A DNA stretch of 64,000 nt from Enterococcus sp. DIV1094. Lineage in GTDB: Bacteria > Bacillota > Bacilli > Lactobacillales > Enterococcaceae. The stretch lies in the NCBI RefSeq assembly GCF_017316305.2, contig NZ_CP147250.1, positions 558,001 through 622,000 on the forward strand, read 5' to 3'. Below, piece by piece: positions 36,335 through 45,876 of this stretch (its first letter is position 1; every line of letters begins with the position of its first letter). A model generated the notes under the pieces. The model was not told the origin of the DNA, did no database searches, and saw nothing but the letters and a program-made list of their open reading frames with translations. A program made the position numbers and the translations under genes.

Positions 36335-36488
36335 CTTTGAAATAGGATCTATGGTGAGGTGGTGATAAGCAGTGATTAGCGAAGATGTATATTTTTGATC
36401 ACCGTTTATCGAGGTATTTGTCTAAATTGTAATAAATCTTTTATTCGATTCTAGAAAATGATCACTACTTGATGACACTGATTTTTTC

Positions 36489-37376
36489 TTAAATAAGAAC
36501 AGTCATTGTGGCTGCTACTAAAATAAGGACCAAACCAATGATCGTGACGGTCATTTCTTTTTTCGTTTTCTTTTGTCCTAAGAACCAGATACCGGTCAAT
36601 GTTGCTAGAACGACCGAAGTTTGAGACAAGATAAAGCCAGTAGCTAACCCATTCATATTAGGTTGAGCTGAGATCAAATAAGTCAAAGCGGCAAAAGCGA
36701 AAAAGAAGCCAGAAAAAATTTGTTTGTAAGAAACAATTTCAGTGAAAGCTGATTTTTCGTGTCCTTTCATACTTAATACGGCCGTATAGATGACTGCTAC
36801 CAAAACCATACCGATTGCTTGTGGCAAGAAAGCGTGCATTCCATCGATCGATGTTGCTTGAGGTGCGGCTGAATATGCCCAATAACCAATTTCACCGACT
36901 GCTAATAATAAAACAGCTTTCTTCAATAAACTGCTGTTTTCCTTGGTTTTTTTCTCGGTCCAAACAGTCATCCATGCGCCTAAAATTATCAAGACCAATG
37001 CTAAGCCACCAAGCACTTTAGCTGTTGTTCCTGGCCAATTGCCTAACGCAAACACGCCCCATAAGGAAGCTCCTAGTAGTTGAAAAGCTGTCGTGATCGG
37101 CATCGCGCGAGACGAACCAATCAACGTGAAGGATTGGAAGGTAATGATTTGAGCAGTTGCCCAACCAACACCTGAAAGAATAGAAAACACTAGATCCATT
37201 CCAGATGGCAATGCCATCCCATTGATCATGGCAAAAATAAGTGCAAATATCAAAGTTCCTATCGTTGATCCTAGAATTTGGTTTACAGGACGGCCGCCGA
37301 TTTTCGAAGCAATCGTTGGATAAAGCCCCCACCCTAATAATGGCCCTAAACCGATCAATAATGCTGTTGCATTCAT
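36489..37376 (-). CDS. rbsU: Ribose uptake protein, GRP family
   Basis: A 295-residue protein with about ten membrane helices of the glucose/ribose porter (DMT-related) family. It starts with LLIGLGPLLGWGLYP and has the GGRPVNQILGSTIGT segment typical of RbsU/GlcU. It replaces the usual rbsABC transporter in several lactic acid bacteria. It follows rbsD by 17 bases and is the third gene of rbsK–rbsD–rbsU. The start has AAGGAG. Confidence 0.9.
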   Translation of the reverse strand: MNATALLIGLGPLLGWGLYPTIASKIGGRPVNQILGSTIGTLIFALIFAMINGMALPSGMDLVFSILSGVGWATAQIITFQSFTLIGSSRAMPITTAFQLLGASLWGVFALGNWPGTTAKVLGGLALVLIILGAWMTVWTEKKTKENSSLLKKAVLLLAVGEIGYWAYSAAPQATSIDGMHAFLPQAIGMVLVAVIYTAVLSMKGHEKSAFTEIVSYKQIFSGFFFAFAALTYLISAQPNMNGLATGFILSQTSVVLATLTGIWFLGQKKTKKEMTVTIIGLVLILVAATMTVLI

Positions 37377-37393
37377 TCGTTACATCTCCTTTT

Positions 37394-37789
37394 TTAGAAT
37401 ACGACGCCACTTTCTAATAAAATATTCGCATACGGCGTCATTTCACCTGTGCGAATAAACGCGTGACAATTGTTTAACTCTGCTTTCATTTCACTATGTG
37501 GGATAAAAGTAATCGGTGTATCCGGCATTTCTTTTTGGATTTCTGAAAGAATAGCAGGATTCTCTTTTTTGATTTCTTCTGCTAAATAAATGCGCTGTAC
37601 AGCTAATTCTGATAATACATTGCGTAAAACTTCCATAAAGCTAGGAACACCTTGTGTGACTGCCAGATCGATTTTTTCAGTCGTCATCGGTACAGGCATC
37701 CCTGCATCCCCAATGCTTAATTTATCAAAATGTCCCATTTGAGCAATCACTCGTGAGATATCTGAATTGATTACTTTTGTTTTCTTCAT
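37394..37789 (-). CDS. rbsD: D-ribose pyranase
   Basis: A 131-residue RbsD that interconverts the pyranose and furanose forms of ribose before phosphorylation. The catalytic His is in [20 protein letters not shown] (about residue 20). The C-terminal [18 protein letters not shown] is the conserved tail. It lies between rbsK and rbsU, spaced by 22 and 17 bases. Confidence 0.95.
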   Translation of the reverse strand: MKKTKVINSDISRVIAQMGHFDKLSIGDAGMPVPMTTEKIDLAVTQGVPSFMEVLRNVLSELAVQRIYLAEEIKKENPAILSEIQKEMPDTPITFIPHSEMKAELNNCHAFIRTGEMTPYANILLESGVVF

Positions 37790-37811
37790 TGTTGTTTCAT
37801 CCTTTCGTCAA

Positions 37812-38720
37812 TCAAATTAATTCATGTTTATACGGAATCGAAGGTTGTGCGCCAAAACGTTGAACCGTTAAAGAAGAGGCTTGATTTCCATAGCGGATGG
37901 CTTCTTCTAAGTTACTGAAATCTTTCGTTAATACACTACTCATCGCTCCGATAAATGTATCACCGGCAGCCGTTGTATCCACCGCATGGACTTTAAAAGC
38001 TGGCACGATCCCACTTGCACCATCAGCAATATCGTAGTAGGCGCCTTTGCTGCCGATCGTAATGATCACGGCTTCAATTCCTAATCCATGAAAGACTTGT
38101 GCCGCCTCTTTCAAACTCTTTTCATCGGTAATGGTAATACCTGTTAAGATTTCCGTTTCTGTTTCATTTGGAATGATCATGTCTGTCACTGCTAATAACT
38201 CGTCAGGAACGTTTTCTAGAGCAGGTGCGGGATTCAAAATCGTTCTCACTCCATTAGCCCGGGCAATCCGGAATGCTTCGACCGTTGGTTCTATAGCGCT
38301 TTCAAACTGGGCAATAATAAAATCGCTTTTTTGGATGATTTCTTTATTTTCTTGAACTTGTGCTACGGTAAACGCGTTGTTTGCACCAGCATGGATCATG
38401 ATGCTGTTTTCGCCTTGATCATCAACAATGATATAGGCTTGACCAGTCGCTTGATTGTCTAATGTCGCTACACCACTTATATCGATTTCTTCTTGTTCAA
38501 GCAATTCTGTCATCGTTTTTCCTGCTTCATCTCTTCCAACGCCACCAATAAAGTAAGTTTTTGCATCAGAACGTCTGGCAGCAACAGCCTGATTCGCTCC
38601 TTTACCTCCGCCAGCTGAAAAAGTTTCTTTCGTGTGGATCGTTTCACCCGGTTTTGGCATGTAGGTCACACGAATCGTCCGATCTAAATTGATACTTCCG
38701 ATAACTGTAACAGTATTCAT
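37812..38720 (-). CDS. rbsK: Ribokinase
   Basis: A 302-residue PfkB-family kinase producing ribose 5-phosphate. The N-terminal substrate loop is SAGGGKGANQAVAA (about 36-49). The C-terminal signature DTTAAGDTFIGAM (about 245-257) holds the catalytic Asp. It is the first gene of rbsK–rbsD–rbsU, directly behind two palindromic operators and a near-consensus promoter. The repressor gene rbsR is not in the window. Confidence 0.95.
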   Translation of the reverse strand: MNTVTVIGSINLDRTIRVTYMPKPGETIHTKETFSAGGGKGANQAVAARRSDAKTYFIGGVGRDEAGKTMTELLEQEEIDISGVATLDNQATGQAYIIVDDQGENSIMIHAGANNAFTVAQVQENKEIIQKSDFIIAQFESAIEPTVEAFRIARANGVRTILNPAPALENVPDELLAVTDMIIPNETETEILTGITITDEKSLKEAAQVFHGLGIEAVIITIGSKGAYYDIADGASGIVPAFKVHAVDTTAAGDTFIGAMSSVLTKDFSNLEEAIRYGNQASSLTVQRFGAQPSIPYKHELI

Positions 38721-38747
38721 CGTTTCCCTCTCCTTTTGGAAAAATCT

Positions 38748-38774
38748 TTAAAACGTTTTATTAAAACGTTTTAA
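38748..38774. promoter_or_regulatory. Two adjacent LacI-family operators of the rbs operon
   Basis: TTAAAACGTTTTA (38748-38760) and TTAAAACGTTTTAA (38761-38774) stand side by side downstream of the -10. AAAACGTTTT with its central CG is the usual form of a LacI/RbsR operator. Confidence 0.7.
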
Positions 38775-38786
38775 CTCTACGACAAG

Positions 38787-38815
38787 AATATAACATACTT
38801 TGTAAGTGATTTCAA
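38787..38815 (-). promoter_or_regulatory. Promoter of the rbs operon
   Basis: On the minus strand TTGAAA (38810-38815) and TATATT (38787-38792) are separated by exactly 17 bases, directly upstream of the two operators. Confidence 0.75.
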
Positions 38816-38866
38816 GAAGTGATATTTTTCCAATGAAATTTCATTCACTGTCTTTGGTTTATTGAT

Positions 38867-38916
38867 AAAAAAAACGAGGACCCCGAAAATTTGAAAATCG
38901 ATTTTCGGGGTTCTCG
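38867..38916 (-). terminator. Terminator of manA
   Basis: A 16-base arm (38875-38890, CGAGGACCCCGAAAAT) pairs with 38901-38916, with one G-T pair. A T run follows on the minus strand, 30 bases after the manA stop. Confidence 0.9.
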
Positions 38917-38946
38917 GAGCTGAACACTTCTGTCACAACTTTTTTC

Positions 38947-39903
38947 CTATTCTTTTTCTCCTGGTTCAGAAGCGATGATCGACAATTCGCCTTGAACTTT
39001 CCACTCTGTGATATCGCTTGGTAAAATCGCACTTGTTCCTTTTTCTAACGGATATGTTTGATTGTCTACGACCAATTCGCCTGCCCCATCGATCACTGTC
39101 ATCAATGTATAAGGCGCTTGTTTTTTGAAGGATGTGATTCCTTTGATGTCCCATTCGTAAACATTGAAAAATTCTGTTTCCACATAAGTCACGATCGAAG
39201 AGTTTCCTTGACGGATCTCTTTGATCTGCAATTCAGGGGCTTGTGCTGGCACGGTTGTCACATCGATCGATTGTTGGATGTGTAATTCTCGTGTGTTCCC
39301 TTGGTCATCTTTACGATCATAATCGTATACACGATAAGTCGTATCTGAGCTTTGTTGTGTTTCTAAGATCATGATCCCTTTACCGATGGCATGGATCGTT
39401 CCACTTGGAACATAGAAAAAATCACCTTTTTTGACAGGAACTTTTTTCAACAGATCATCCCAGCGACCGTCTTTGATCATTTCAGCTAGCTCTTCTCGAG
39501 TTTTTGCATGGTGACCATAAATGATTTCTGCTCCTGGTTCCGCATCAATGATGTACCAGCATTCTGTTTTTCCTAACTCGCCTTCATGCTTCATACCATA
39601 AGCGTCATCAGGATGTACTTGGACAGATAGATCATCTTCTGCATCTAGGATCTTGATCAATAAAGGAAAAACAGGTTCCGTTGGTTGACCGAACAATTCT
39701 TTATGTTCTTTCCATAGATCATCTAATTTCCAACCTTTGAATGGGCCATTTTCAACGACACTGACGCCATGAGGATGTGCGCTGATCGCCCAATCCTCTC
39801 CAATTTTATCGTTTGGGATATCAAAGCCAAAAACACTACGTAATCGACTGCCTCCCCAGATTTTTTCTTGAAAAACAGGTTTTAAAAATAATGGTTCTTG
39901 CAT
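38947..39903 (-). CDS. manA: Mannose-6-phosphate isomerase, class I
   Basis: A 318-residue zinc enzyme linking mannose 6-phosphate and fructose 6-phosphate. The metal ligands are in LSVQVHPDD, GKTECWY and VPSGTIHAIGKG. The length is that of the short Firmicute form. The start follows GAGAGGAG. It is monocistronic, between a beta-lactamase-like gene and the rbs promoter. Confidence 0.95.
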   Translation of the reverse strand: MQEPLFLKPVFQEKIWGGSRLRSVFGFDIPNDKIGEDWAISAHPHGVSVVENGPFKGWKLDDLWKEHKELFGQPTEPVFPLLIKILDAEDDLSVQVHPDDAYGMKHEGELGKTECWYIIDAEPGAEIIYGHHAKTREELAEMIKDGRWDDLLKKVPVKKGDFFYVPSGTIHAIGKGIMILETQQSSDTTYRVYDYDRKDDQGNTRELHIQQSIDVTTVPAQAPELQIKEIRQGNSSIVTYVETEFFNVYEWDIKGITSFKKQAPYTLMTVIDGAGELVVDNQTYPLEKGTSAILPSDITEWKVQGELSIIASEPGEKE

Positions 39904-39947
39904 ACGTCAAACTCCTCTCGATTTTCAATGCTATTATAGCATTATTT

Positions 39948-40967
39948 TCAGTGTAACGCTTTCTCTTCTAAATAAATTTCAATGATTTCATCGCGACATT
40001 GAAGATATGCTTCACGATGATCGTTTGGATGCAAGCGATTCGATAAAAAGATGAACGCTTCTTGGTCGATCGGATCGATCAGGAAAAAGGTTCCTGTATA
40101 CCCTGTATGGAACAATAGTGGATGTCCATCTTTTTTATCTTGTTTTAGATCCCATCCTAGTGAACGACCACCTTTTCCAGTCGGGGTATGATCCGCTAAT
40201 AACGAACGGATCGTTGTTTCCTCTAAAAAATGGCCTGCATCAAGTTTGCCATAACGGAGATACATTTGGACGAATTTCTGACAATCCGCCAGATCAATAA
40301 ATAGACCTGCATTTCCCGCATGTTCTGCCAATACTCGCGCTTTTGGATCATGTGTCAAGCCATGGATCACCTCACCAGAAGGGAGTTGTTCAGTCGGAAC
40401 GATCTTTTCTGAAGGACGGGGTAAGAACAAGCTGTTCATCATGCCTAATGGTGCCAATACTTGTTCTTCAAAAAGCACGACTGCATCTTCTTGAAAAATC
40501 TCCTCTAACATCAAGCCTAATAAAATCGTGCCTGCATCCGTATAACGGACGTCTATCCCTAATTGATCGCCAGGTTGAAGTTTTAAGTAAGCTGCAATCA
40601 ACTCGGATTGTGAAAGACGATCTCGATCCGGAATAAATGTTTGGATGTCTGAGGTATGCGTCAACAAATGACGAATCGTGATCGTTTGATTCTCAAAAGT
40701 TGGCAAATACGTATGCAACGGTTCATCTAATTCGATTTTTCCATCTTCGAGCAATCGCAAGACAAGACTTGTCGTTGCTATCACTTTTGTCAGTGAAGCC
40801 GCATCAAAGAGTAAGTCTTCTGTCATCGGTTTAGTTGTCGGAATGATTCGTGCATCACCTGCGATCACCTTTTCAACCTCTTCTCCTTTGATAAAAGCGG
40901 CAACGATTCCTGGGTAATATCCCTCATTCATTTTTTTTAGTATCGCTTCTTTTGTTTTAGGGTACAT
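39948..40967 (-). CDS. Serine hydrolase of the beta-lactamase/PBP-like family
   Basis: A 339-residue protein with the SxxK motif SLTK (about residue 60), YTD in place of the usual YxN (VRYTDAG) and the third motif HTG in LLFHTGYTG. It belongs to the class C beta-lactamase-like family of esterases and D-amino-acid peptidases. It has no signal peptide, so it acts inside the cell. ATG 40967 has AAGGAG five bases upstream; an in-frame ATG at 41012 is less likely. The substrate is unknown. Confidence 0.85.
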   Translation of the reverse strand: MYPKTKEAILKKMNEGYYPGIVAAFIKGEEVEKVIAGDARIIPTTKPMTEDLLFDAASLTKVIATTSLVLRLLEDGKIELDEPLHTYLPTFENQTITIRHLLTHTSDIQTFIPDRDRLSQSELIAAYLKLQPGDQLGIDVRYTDAGTILLGLMLEEIFQEDAVVLFEEQVLAPLGMMNSLFLPRPSEKIVPTEQLPSGEVIHGLTHDPKARVLAEHAGNAGLFIDLADCQKFVQMYLRYGKLDAGHFLEETTIRSLLADHTPTGKGGRSLGWDLKQDKKDGHPLLFHTGYTGTFFLIDPIDQEAFIFLSNRLHPNDHREAYLQCRDEIIEIYLEEKALH

Positions 40968-41081
40968 AGTTTCTCCTTGTTTGTCTCTGGATGTACTTAT
41001 TTTTCTATCCAAGCATAATTCTTTCTTCGATCAGAATCAATTGTTTTTCATGTTTGATCCGCTATTTAACTTCTGGAATAA

Positions 41082-41127
41082 AAAAAGCAGGAAATCCTCA
41101 GCCTCAGCTGAACTTTTCCTGCTTTTT
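41082..41127 (-). terminator. Terminator of the VOC gene
   Basis: AAAAAGCAGGAAA pairs with TTTTCCTGCTTTTT across a loop that contains TCAGCTGA. It lies between the serine-hydrolase start region and the VOC stop codon and can work on both strands. Confidence 0.85.
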
Positions 41128-41163
41128 CCAACGGTCGAGCAATCGACAAAGCCTAGCAACTGT

Positions 41164-42018
41164 TCATTGGATGATATTGGTTGCTTTTGTTTCGTCTACG
41201 AACCACCATTCGATGCCGACAGCATCATACAAAGTCAAAACTTTTTGTTTTTTGTCGATGTAAAAATCAATCGTTTCTTTGTTCAAATGTTCAATCAAAC
41301 GTTGCATACTTTCTGGATCAATGACAAATTTCAAAAAGTCTAATCCTAGGACCTCATCCGTCGGTAAGGCGATCACTGGGCTGTCAGATTGAGTCAGTCC
41401 TACATGAAAATCACCTTTATTCAAGATAAATTCTTTTTCTTCCTCTTTATGGACGGTCAAACCTAAAAGTTCTGATAGAAACTCTTGTTCCTTTTCCATA
41501 TCTAAGACGTTTAGGTGGACTTTTTGGAAATAAGTACCAGCGGATAATTTCGTGAAGCGCTCATTTGATTGTCGCAATAGTGCTTCTTGATCTAATTGTT
41601 CCACCGCTTGTTGCTGTAAAGCTTCTGGTGCCTCATGATAGATCTCTAAAAAGTTACCTTCAGGATCTTTTAATAAGATACCGATGCGTCCGTCACTTTC
41701 CAATGCTTCTTCGATCGTTTGATTCGTTTGACGAATGCGGTAAAGCACATCTGCCATCTCCTCTAACGTTGGAATGATCAAAGAAAAACGATTGAGCTTT
41801 TTGACTTCCCCAAAGTGATCATTTGCTCGTGGACTTTCCTCTAATAATAACAGCTCGCTGTCATTTTCTACCGTACCGAAAATCGCTAATTCATTTTCTT
41901 CCCTCTTTAAATCAAAACCGATCGTGTCTTTATAAAATTCGATCATTTTATCACGGTCTTTTACACGTATTGCAATACTTTTCAAATAAGTAGTAGACCC
42001 CAAATCAAAAACTTTCAT
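41164..42018 (-). CDS. VOC-superfamily (glyoxalase/dioxygenase-like) protein
   Basis: A 284-residue protein of two tandem VOC modules (about 10-130 and 165-275). The first begins LKSIAIRVKDRDKMIEFYKD and ends DPEGNFLEIYHEAPEA. The arrangement is that of CatE-like ring-cleavage dioxygenases of Firmicutes, but metal ligands are not conserved clearly enough to claim activity. The start follows GGGGAG by nine bases. It is transcribed alone. Confidence 0.8.
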   Translation of the reverse strand: MKVFDLGSTTYLKSIAIRVKDRDKMIEFYKDTIGFDLKREENELAIFGTVENDSELLLLEESPRANDHFGEVKKLNRFSLIIPTLEEMADVLYRIRQTNQTIEEALESDGRIGILLKDPEGNFLEIYHEAPEALQQQAVEQLDQEALLRQSNERFTKLSAGTYFQKVHLNVLDMEKEQEFLSELLGLTVHKEEEKEFILNKGDFHVGLTQSDSPVIALPTDEVLGLDFLKFVIDPESMQRLIEHLNKETIDFYIDKKQKVLTLYDAVGIEWWFVDETKATNIIQ

Positions 42019-42168
42019 AATTTCTTGCTCCCCTCTACGTTAAGCTTTATTTTAACGATGCTTCTCTTTTCTTTCAAGCAATATCTTAGTTTTTGTTGAA
42101 TTAATTCTCAGATTGTCTTATTTTTCATCTAATTATCCGATTCGGCAGACAAAAAATCTTCTTTATGT

Positions 42169-42221
42169 AAAAAAAGCGGCGTCTTTTCGATAAAACTTTT
42201 TATCTTTCAAACGCCGCTTTG
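42169..42221 (-). terminator. Terminator of the TetR–ABC operon
   Basis: AAAAAGCGGCGT (42171-42182) pairs with ACGCCGCTTT (from 42211), with an inner GATAAA/TTTATC pairing. A T run follows on the minus strand, about 40 bases after the ABC gene. Confidence 0.85.
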
Positions 42222-42259
42222 ATAACCCTATAAGGATTATTATAACCTATTATATCTTA

Positions 42260-44137
42260 TTATGAAGCTTCTTCTGTAAACTGACTGTTGTATAGATCTG
42301 CATAAAACCCATCTTTTTCCATGAGCGTATCATGATTGCCTGTTTCAACGATCGAGCCTTGATTCATCACGATGATATTATCCGCATCACGAATCGTTGA
42401 TAGGCGATGAGCTACTACAAAGCTGGTACGGTTTTTCAATAAGCGGTTCATCGCTTTTTGGATCAAGATCTCCGTACGTGTATCAACACTTGATGTTGCT
42501 TCATCTAGGATCAAGACATCTGGATTTGCTAAGAAAGCTCGAGCAATCGTGATCAATTGACGTTGCCCTTGTGAGATATTACTTGCATCTTCGTTTAATA
42601 TCGTATCATAACCATCAGGCAATTTACGAACAAATTCATCAACATGGGCAGCTTTAGCGGCTTCGATCACTTGTTCATCTGTCGCATCATCATTCCCATA
42701 TTTGATATTATCATAAATCGTTCCAGTAAACAGCCATGTGTCTTGAAGGACCATTGAAAACTGGGCACGTAAAACATCACGAGAAACGTCTCTCGTATCG
42801 ACACCGTCATAACGGATACTTCCGCCTGAAACATCATAAAAACGTTCCAATAAATTGATCAAGGTCGTTTTACCAGCACCAGTCGGACCAACGATTGCAA
42901 CCATTTCTCCCGGCTTCACATCCAGATTGAAATCCTTCATCAATAAATGGTCTGGTGTATAACCAAACTGTACATTTTCAAAACGAACTTTGTACGGTGT
43001 GTTTTCTTCGACTGGAAGACCAGATTTTTCATTCGTCATTTCTTCTTCGTCTAAGACTTCAAAGACACGTTCGGCAGAAGCGACTGTTGATTGGATCGTA
43101 TTCATCAAGCTTGCCAATTGTGTGATTGGTTGAGAAAATTGTGTCGTATATTGTAGGAATGCTTGCACATCCCCTAATGCCATATTCCCATTTGCTACTT
43201 TGATCCCACCGAGAACAGCCACAAAGACGTAACCTAGATTTTTGACGAAGTTCATCAGTGGCATGATGATTGCTGAGATAAACTGCGCTTTCCAACCAGC
43301 AGCATATAAGTTTTGATTTTCAATTTCAAAGACTGCTTGGTCTTTTGCTGTATGGTTAAACGTTTGGACGATCGTATGTCCTGCATAAGTTTCCTCTACT
43401 TGGTTGTTTAGCAACCCTAAACTCTTTTGTTGATCTGCGAAGAAAACTTGTGACTTGGGTGCAATGACCATGACAATGATCAAACTTAATGGAATCATCA
43501 ACAATGCCACTAATGTCAATTGCCAGCTGATGGATAACATCATGACGATGACCCCGATCAGTGTGACTGCACTTGTAACAAATTGAGTCAAGTTTTGTTG
43601 TAAAGTGCTGGCAATGTTGTCCATGTCATTGATTGCTCGAGACATGATATCACCATTCGTATGTGTATCATAGTAAGAGATCGGTACACGGTTCATTTTT
43701 GTCTCTAAATCATGGCGTAACTCATAGACCGTACGTTGAGATACGCGTGTCATGATGAACTGTTGTAAGAAGTTGAACACTGCCGAAATCAAATACATCA
43801 CAATAACTGTCGCAATGATCTGAGCAATCTTGTCAAAATCGATCGGGAATTTCGTGACTTGTTGCCCTTCTTGCATTTGTCTTGCACCAAGCATGACGCC
43901 GTTGAAGATTTCTGTTGTTGCTTTCCCTAAGACTTTTGGTGTTTGGATCTGGAAGACGACAGCTGCAATCGCTAAGACAAATACAGCGATGATCGCTACT
44001 GAACGCTTAGACATATAGCCAAATAACCGTCGAACAGTCCCCCAAAAGTTTTTTGCTTTTTCTCCTTTAGCACCAATGTTTCGTCCTGGTCCACCACCCA
44101 TTGGGCCTTGAGGAGGTCGGTTGTTTGTTTTGCTCAT
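42260..44137 (-). CDS. Heterodimeric ABC exporter, catalytic-site subunit
   Basis: A 625-residue half-exporter: a Gly/Pro-rich N-terminus, six membrane helices (about 45-345) and a nucleotide-binding domain. Walker A is GPTGAGKTT, the signature is NISQGQRQ (Gly replaced by Gln), and Walker B LILDEATSSVD has the catalytic Glu. Paired with its neighbour it makes one normal and one degenerate ATP site, as in EfrAB/EfrCD, BmrCD and TM287/288. It is probably a multidrug exporter. Overlap with the partner gene is four bases (ATGA). Confidence 0.9.
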   Translation of the reverse strand: MSKTNNRPPQGPMGGGPGRNIGAKGEKAKNFWGTVRRLFGYMSKRSVAIIAVFVLAIAAVVFQIQTPKVLGKATTEIFNGVMLGARQMQEGQQVTKFPIDFDKIAQIIATVIVMYLISAVFNFLQQFIMTRVSQRTVYELRHDLETKMNRVPISYYDTHTNGDIMSRAINDMDNIASTLQQNLTQFVTSAVTLIGVIVMMLSISWQLTLVALLMIPLSLIIVMVIAPKSQVFFADQQKSLGLLNNQVEETYAGHTIVQTFNHTAKDQAVFEIENQNLYAAGWKAQFISAIIMPLMNFVKNLGYVFVAVLGGIKVANGNMALGDVQAFLQYTTQFSQPITQLASLMNTIQSTVASAERVFEVLDEEEMTNEKSGLPVEENTPYKVRFENVQFGYTPDHLLMKDFNLDVKPGEMVAIVGPTGAGKTTLINLLERFYDVSGGSIRYDGVDTRDVSRDVLRAQFSMVLQDTWLFTGTIYDNIKYGNDDATDEQVIEAAKAAHVDEFVRKLPDGYDTILNEDASNISQGQRQLITIARAFLANPDVLILDEATSSVDTRTEILIQKAMNRLLKNRTSFVVAHRLSTIRDADNIIVMNQGSIVETGNHDTLMEKDGFYADLYNSQFTEEAS

Positions 44138-45861
44138 GCTAAATCCTCCTCTCTCAATTGTGAGTTGACGATTTCTTTGTAGGTTTCATTTGTCGCTAAT
44201 AACTCTTTGTGCGTGCCTTTTCCGACAAGTTTTCCTTCATCTAGTACTAAGATCGTATCTGCATCCATGACTGTACTTACTCGTTGAGCCACTAAGACAG
44301 TGATACTTTCTTTCATATTTTCTTTTAGTGCTTGACGAAGTTTCGCATCTGTTTTGAAGTCTAATGCGGAGAATGAATCATCAAAGACATAGATGTCTGC
44401 TTCTTTTACTAAGGCACGAGCGATTGCTAAACGTTGTCTTTGACCACCAGAGAAATTCCCGCCACCTTGTTCTACGTGACTGTCTAATCCATCTTCAAGT
44501 TCAGAGACAAAATCTTTTGCTTGAGCGATCTCTAAGGCTTTCCAGATCATCTCATCTGTTGCATCCTCTTTTCCGTATTGCATATTTTCACGGATCGTTC
44601 CGGAAAACAGAACAGCTTTTTGAGGGACAAAGCCCATCAATTCACGCAAGTTGTATTGCGTCATGTCAGAAATACTCGTTCCATTGATGGCGATCTCACC
44701 AGATTCGATATCATATAAACGTGGGATCAAGTTCACTAATGTCGTTTTTCCTGAACCTGTTCCGCCAATGATAGCGACGATATCTCCGGATGATGCGTCA
44801 AAGTCAATATTTTCCAATGCTAGTTTTTCTGCACCGTGGTAACGGTAATCAACTTGCTTGAATGACAACGTTGCATCTTTGCCCGCTAAACCGACTGTTT
44901 TTGGTTGTTCTGGGTCAACGATACCAGCATCTTCTTCCAACACTTCATTGATCCGATCAGCCGAAGCTTGGGCACGAGGAACCATGATAAAGATGGCGGA
45001 CAGCATCATGAAACTAATCAAGATCTGCATCGCATAGGTCATGAAGGCAATCAGATTTCCGACCTCTAATGTCATATCTGCTATGTAGTGCCCACCAAAC
45101 CAAGTGATTGCTACGTTCGTTCCACTCATGATCAACGTCATCAACGGCATCATCAATGCGACGATCGTGTTGACTTTGATTGCCGTATTTGTATAATCCT
45201 TATTCGCCATGTCAAAACGATTTTCTTCAAAACGCGTTTTGTCGAATGCTCGGATCACACGTACACCTGTTAATCCTTCACGAAAAACAAGGTTTAAACG
45301 GTCAGTTTTCTTTTGCATACTTTTGAATAGAGGAACTGCAAAATACATGATTCCGCCGATCAAAATAACCATCACAGGAATCACGACTAAGAATATTCTT
45401 GTTAATTCATGATCTTTTTGATAAGCAAGGATACTTGCTCCAACAAGAGTGATCGGTGCATTGATCATCATGCGTAAAAACATTTGCATAACAAGTTGGA
45501 TCTGTGTCACGTCGTTGGTCGTACGAGTGATCAATGAAGCAGTTCCGTACTTGTCGAACTTGTCTTTCGTTAGATTTTCGGCTTTTTGATAGACTTCTGT
45601 TCGCAATTGTTTCCCTAATTTTTGTGATTCGCGTGTAGCAAAAAAGGTATTAGCAATAGCGGCAAAAATACTGATCAAAGAAAATCCGATCATGACAAAT
45701 CCCGTCTGCCAAATGTAGTCTACGTCACCTTTTGCTACTCCTTTGTCAATGATGTTGGATGTTAATGTTGGCAAATAAAGATCTGCTAACACTTGAATAA
45801 CCATGAAGACCGTGGCAGCGATCGCTGAGGTCAATGAAATTCGTTTGACAATTTTTAGCAT
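44134..45861 (-). CDS. Heterodimeric ABC exporter, degenerate-site subunit
   Basis: A 575-residue half-exporter with six membrane helices (about 10-310) and an ATPase domain. Walker A is GGTGSGKTT and the signature is the normal NFSGGQRQ, but Walker B reads YVFDDSFSALD, with Asp where the catalytic Glu belongs. This complements the odd signature in the partner subunit, so the two form an asymmetric exporter. It follows the tetR-type gene by 15 bases and is co-transcribed with it. Confidence 0.9.
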   Translation of the reverse strand: MLKIVKRISLTSAIAATVFMVIQVLADLYLPTLTSNIIDKGVAKGDVDYIWQTGFVMIGFSLISIFAAIANTFFATRESQKLGKQLRTEVYQKAENLTKDKFDKYGTASLITRTTNDVTQIQLVMQMFLRMMINAPITLVGASILAYQKDHELTRIFLVVIPVMVILIGGIMYFAVPLFKSMQKKTDRLNLVFREGLTGVRVIRAFDKTRFEENRFDMANKDYTNTAIKVNTIVALMMPLMTLIMSGTNVAITWFGGHYIADMTLEVGNLIAFMTYAMQILISFMMLSAIFIMVPRAQASADRINEVLEEDAGIVDPEQPKTVGLAGKDATLSFKQVDYRYHGAEKLALENIDFDASSGDIVAIIGGTGSGKTTLVNLIPRLYDIESGEIAINGTSISDMTQYNLRELMGFVPQKAVLFSGTIRENMQYGKEDATDEMIWKALEIAQAKDFVSELEDGLDSHVEQGGGNFSGGQRQRLAIARALVKEADIYVFDDSFSALDFKTDAKLRQALKENMKESITVLVAQRVSTVMDADTILVLDEGKLVGKGTHKELLATNETYKEIVNSQLREEDLA

Positions 45862-45876
45862 TCGTTCCCCTTCTTT

